21,584 nt of DNA, from the NCBI GenBank assembly GCA_026770575.1, contig MU657218.1:147130-168713 (forward strand), in the 5' to 3' direction. Origin of the DNA: Pelagophyceae sp. CCMP2097 (Eukaryota > Sar > Pelagophyceae). The position numbers and the translations under genes are program-made. Below, one piece after another: positions 18,711-21,584 of this stretch (positions within the stretch are counted from its first letter, which is position 1; each line of letters begins with the position of its first letter). Under the pieces are notes generated by a model. It worked only from the letters and a program-made list of their open reading frames with translations. It was not told the origin of the DNA and ran no database searches.

Positions 18711-20467
18711 ATGAGCGGCGACGCTTTCCTCTTCGAAGTCTCGGGCTCGAACGTTAAAGCGTTTGTGTGCGCCGTGCAGGCGCTGGCCTCGGTTGGGAAA
18801 GAGGTCATTTTGCAAATTGAACGCCGGTCAAAGGCCCTCACTCTGTGCGCCCTCAACGACAACGCCTCGTCCTTCGGTGCGCCCCGGGGCAGGCCGGAGA
18901 CGGGGGCGGGCGCGCCGGAGAGGGAAATCGAGAGACGATGCTTTCGACGGTCTGCGGCCGTCGAACTGCGGCTGCAGAACGGCCCTCGACGGCCAACGAC
19001 CCTCGACGCCGACCGCGCAGGCTCCGTCACCTTCAAGCCCGCCTTCTTCCAGCGCGCCGACGTCAACGTCGAGGACACCTTTGCGTACGTTGGAAGGCCG
19101 AAAGGGGCCCTTTAGAACACCTCAGCGGTCCCCTCCCGCTCGCAGCCTTCCAAAAAAGGTGCAAGCTCGTCCTCGGCGCGCTGATGCCCCTGCTCCGCCG
19201 CGCGAGCCGGAAGACGCACTCGGTGCGTGTCAACCGGGGAAATGGAGCGGCGGAGCGGCGCCTTTAAAGAAAGTGGTCACGATGGGAGCCCGCACCCGCT
19301 CTCCAAACGGTTTGAATTAGGCGCCGCAGGGCTCCGGGAGCGCGGCAGCGCGCGGGTCTGGGGTGGTGAAGCTCGTGATTCGACTGGAAGACGGCTCGCA
19401 GCCCTCGAACGCGTCTTCTACGGACAGCGAGTCTGCAGTCCCGAAACTAGTTTTCGAGCTTCACCACGACGACGGCGTGCGGCGGAGATGGAAGTTGTTC
19501 TACGAGGCGGCGGACATGACGAGGGCAGTCTTCAACACGGACGCGGAGGGCGTGATAGGCAGCGTCGATGAGCAAACGTGGACGGTTGGAAAGGGACCCC
19601 ATCACGCCCCATTTCGCAGGTTGGCCGCATCGTCGCGCAGCCGCACCAGTTCAGTGCCATTTTGGACCACATCCGCAACTCGCCAGAGGTGGAGATTGGC
19701 GTGACAAGGGATGGGCTGAAGATTCGCAGCAGAGATGACGTTAAAAAGTCTGAAAAAAACGTCGCAACGACGATGTCCGCAAAAAGGAGCGACTTTGAAA
19801 TCTTCACCTTGCCCGCCGGCGACGCGACGGGGATTGCGGTCGGCGTGAAAGCTGCGAGGGCCGTGGTTAAATTTTGTGATGAAGTACGAGTACAAACTCT
19901 CGACTTTCATTACAAGGCAGCAGGCCACCCCGTCGCCTTTTCCGCAGAGTCCGCCTCCGGCTGCGTCGCCAACTTCGTCATCTCCTCCTCAAAGACCCAG
20001 GCCAATCCTCGCAACGAGGCCGAAGCCCACAAGTGCGATCCTTTTGAGAAGAAAAAAGGCCCCGACGAAGACCGCGCAGGCGACCGCGCGCGCCGGCGAC
20101 GCCGGCGCGCGAGCACGGCGAAAATGCGATGCCCGAGTCGAGGCACTCGCGGCGCAAGCACACGTTCGAGCCCCCGCCGCGTGAGTCCAGAGTACGCGCG
20201 CAGACTCGCCAGGGGCGGCTCCGGAGGGCGTCGCGGCCGTCCGATGTTGTTCCCTGTTGATGAGCTCTTTCCATACAGTCATCCCGTCGACCGCCGCGCC
20301 CGCTAGGAGACATCGCGCCTTCCGGGTCGCAGGCTTCTGGCGCCGGGTCGCAGGCTTCGGGCGCGTCGACGAGTTCTTCTGTCCGGAGGCGGCAGGCGGT
20401 GCAGGACGAGAATCACGAGGACGAGGACGAGGAGGAGAGGTACTACCAAGAAGAAGCGGCCTTCTAG
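18711..20467 (+). CDS. rad9: Checkpoint clamp subunit Rad9
   Basis: Rad9 is a PCNA-fold subunit of the nuclear 9-1-1 (Rad9-Hus1-Rad1) clamp, which loads at damaged DNA and activates ATR signalling. Seven exons restore one frame of about 400 residues (human RAD9A is 391): 18711-18876, 19021-19084, 19159-19222, 19330-19563 (or 19599), 19620-20032, 20080-20180, 20307-20467. Family landmarks: GSNVKAFVCAVQALASVGKE at the N-terminus, VTFKPAFFQ, then CKLVLGALMPLLRR matching the CKxLL segment before the second PCNA-like half, which includes KLVFELHHDDGVRRRWKL, VAQPHQFSAILDHI and DFHYKAAGHPVAFS. The C-terminal tail (from about residue 310) is disordered, with two GSQASG motifs and an acidic end (DENHEDEDEEERYY). 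Donors are GTGCGY/GTGAGT type and acceptors AG/G. The exon 4 end is ambiguous. It shares a 200-bp intergenic region with the gene to its left. Confidence 0.88.
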
Positions 20468-20569
20468 CCCTCGTAACTTTTGACCCACGAGGCTCCAGCG
20501 AGGGCGGACACACACAAACCTCAGAGACTCTACCAAAGGGAAGGCCTCCCATCGACCAGACGAAGCGGG

Positions 20570-21260
20570 TCTATAGGGCCCCGTAGGGGCCGGCGTCTAC
20601 AAGGGGGGTCCAACATGAAACGGATTCCACTCAGATACAAATTTCTCGGGCTGCAAACGAGGTATGGGGCCACTTTTGGTCGCTACGGCGCGGGCTGGTG
20701 GCGGCGCGGTCCCCGACGAAGGAAGTTAGTTTACGGGCTCGGTCCGCCGAGCGTGAATCCGCTTTCAAGAATTACACGGTGTGAAACTTGACACTATTTT
20801 CTTGTAATTGCGGATTTGCATGGGCGTTTAAAGTGAAATGAAGCCCATAACTTACAAAATGGAGCCCATAGCCAAAATGTTGGGCCTTATCCCGAACCTC
20901 CATGGGCCACTAGGTCGGACTCTGGCGATGCCAAGGCCTACAGCCGACCCCAATGAAGCGGCAGGGAGGTGGATCCCAGACGATAACAATGGAGAACCAC
21001 CTCAAACTAGCTTTTGGCGACGCTGAAATCGAGATTGCGCGCGGTATGCGCAAAAAACCGGGAGGGATCCGCCTCTAGCCCGACACCTTGGGTCGAGCCG
21101 GACATGTCCAGCCACTCAAAGTCTTCTCAAACGTGCTGTGGAGGTTCGGAAATGAGCGGCATTTTCATGTTGAACACCCCTTGTATTACTATCAGATTCT
21201 AAGGATTGTTTCCACTTTTGCCCTCTAAAAGAACGTTCTACGGAACGTTCTTTACAGTTT
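20570..21260 (-). repeat. Fourth copy of the large-element terminus, interrupted by a TIR element
   Basis: TATAGGGCCCCGTAGGGGCC at 20573-20592 matches the terminal palindrome of copies 1 and 2. After the inserted element the matching sequence resumes at 21184 with TATTACTATC...TCTAAGGATTGTTTCCAC and continues to an AAGAACGTTC...GAACGTTC inverted pair (about 21230-21252), which parallels 1637-1700 in reverse complement. Beyond 21260 similarity to copies 1 and 2 is not obvious, so this may be a solo terminus. Confidence 0.65.
20600..21183. mobile_element. 584-bp TIR element with TA target duplication, inserted in a repeat terminus
   Basis: The left end CAAGGGGGGTCCAACATGAA (20600) is matched, with two differences over 21 bases, by the reverse complement of 21163-21183. 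TA flanks both sides (20598-20599 and 21184-21185). Removing the element and one TA restores the terminus sequence seen in copy 1 (GGCGYCTATTACTATC). TA duplication is typical of Tc1/mariner-related transposons. No transposase-like ORF is visible, so it is non-autonomous. Confidence 0.75.
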
Positions 21261-21584
21261 CTTTTTTTATGGCCGTAGAGTAAAAGTCAATTTAAGAACC
21301 GGCTAAGCGAGAAAAAATCAGCGGCCCGGCGACGCCGTTGTTTGCGGTTTTGACGCTGCCAGGGGACTCGCCTGGGTCCTCTCCACCCACCCCCAAATCA
21401 TGGCGTCCGCGGAGGACCTCTGTGAGAAATTTAGCATACAGCAGTTCCGACTTTAAATCCGAAAGTCCAAAAGCAAAAGCAACGTCCAAAAGCAAAAGCA
21501 ACGTCCAAAAGCAAAAGCAAGTCTGGGACGCGGCGAGCGCGCTCCGTGACGTTCGCGCCCGCCGGCGAGCTCACGCCCACGTCC
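21261..21584. other. Right-edge stretch with no assignable gene
   Basis: Contains a minus-strand open frame and a 19-bp tandem repeat, but no motif that I recognise. Read from the right edge on the minus strand, a frame (SSPAGANVTERARRVPD) could be the end of a gene lying outside the window; it runs into the tandem repeat and stops. Confidence 0.3.
21465..21521 (+). repeat. 19-bp tandem repeat, three units
   Basis: GTCCAAAAGCAAAAGCAAC at 21465, 21484 and 21503; only the last base of the third unit differs. Confidence 0.9.

Noticed and set aside
21435..21584. Minus-strand frame entering from the right edge (SSPAGANVTERARRVPD)
   Set aside because: Too short, runs into a 19-bp tandem repeat, and the rest lies outside the window.

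Overview
This is a GC-rich eukaryotic nuclear window. It holds four intact-looking protein genes, one decayed gene fragment and several nested repeats. Three of the genes are split by short spliceosomal introns. The gene content (an ABC-F ATPase, a MYND+RING+Sel1 protein, Rad9 and a coiled-coil protein with centrosome-like motifs), the small introns and the high GC suggest a unicellular alga. A stramenopile such as a pelagophyte is my best guess; this rests on the MYND/RING/Sel1 architecture and overall style, not on a marker gene.

Layout. Positions 1-1723 are a left-truncated copy of a large repeat element: a hairpin-rich GC array, a central GGGTCC-rich core, and a unique terminus. Positions 1724-2272 are a second, broken terminus of the same family carrying a 382-bp MITE with a TTA target duplication. 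Positions 2369-7211 (+) encode a two-domain ABC-F ATPase in about ten exons; two of its introns are about 0.95 kb and filled with GGNCC minisatellite. A small CREST-like multi-pass membrane protein lies convergent at 7451-8450 (-). Positions 8477-11798 hold a second, longer copy of the large element in inverted orientation. It abuts both the start codon of the membrane-protein gene and a 5'-truncated BTB/BACK-like pseudogene (11799-12150). A repeat-rich stretch follows, then a single-exon MYND/RING/Sel1 gene (12795-13868, -), 1.1 kb without a convincing gene, and a large low-complexity coiled-coil gene (15016-18510, -). That gene is divergent from rad9 (18711-20467, +), with a 200-bp shared intergenic region. 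The right end carries a fourth copy of the element terminus, interrupted by a 584-bp terminal-inverted-repeat element flanked by TA.

How it fits together. The host genes are housekeeping or regulatory: translation-associated ATPase, membrane enzyme or receptor-like protein, protein-protein adaptor, cytoskeletal/centrosomal candidate, and DNA-damage checkpoint clamp. They form no obvious pathway. The most unusual content is the repeat system (two inverted ~2-3.3 kb elements built from short hairpins with compensatory changes, plus solo and nested termini) and the splicing. Reading-frame reconstruction requires GC-AG introns, with donors starting GCG, in three of the four intact genes. All exon models here come from frame continuity and family resemblance, not transcripts.
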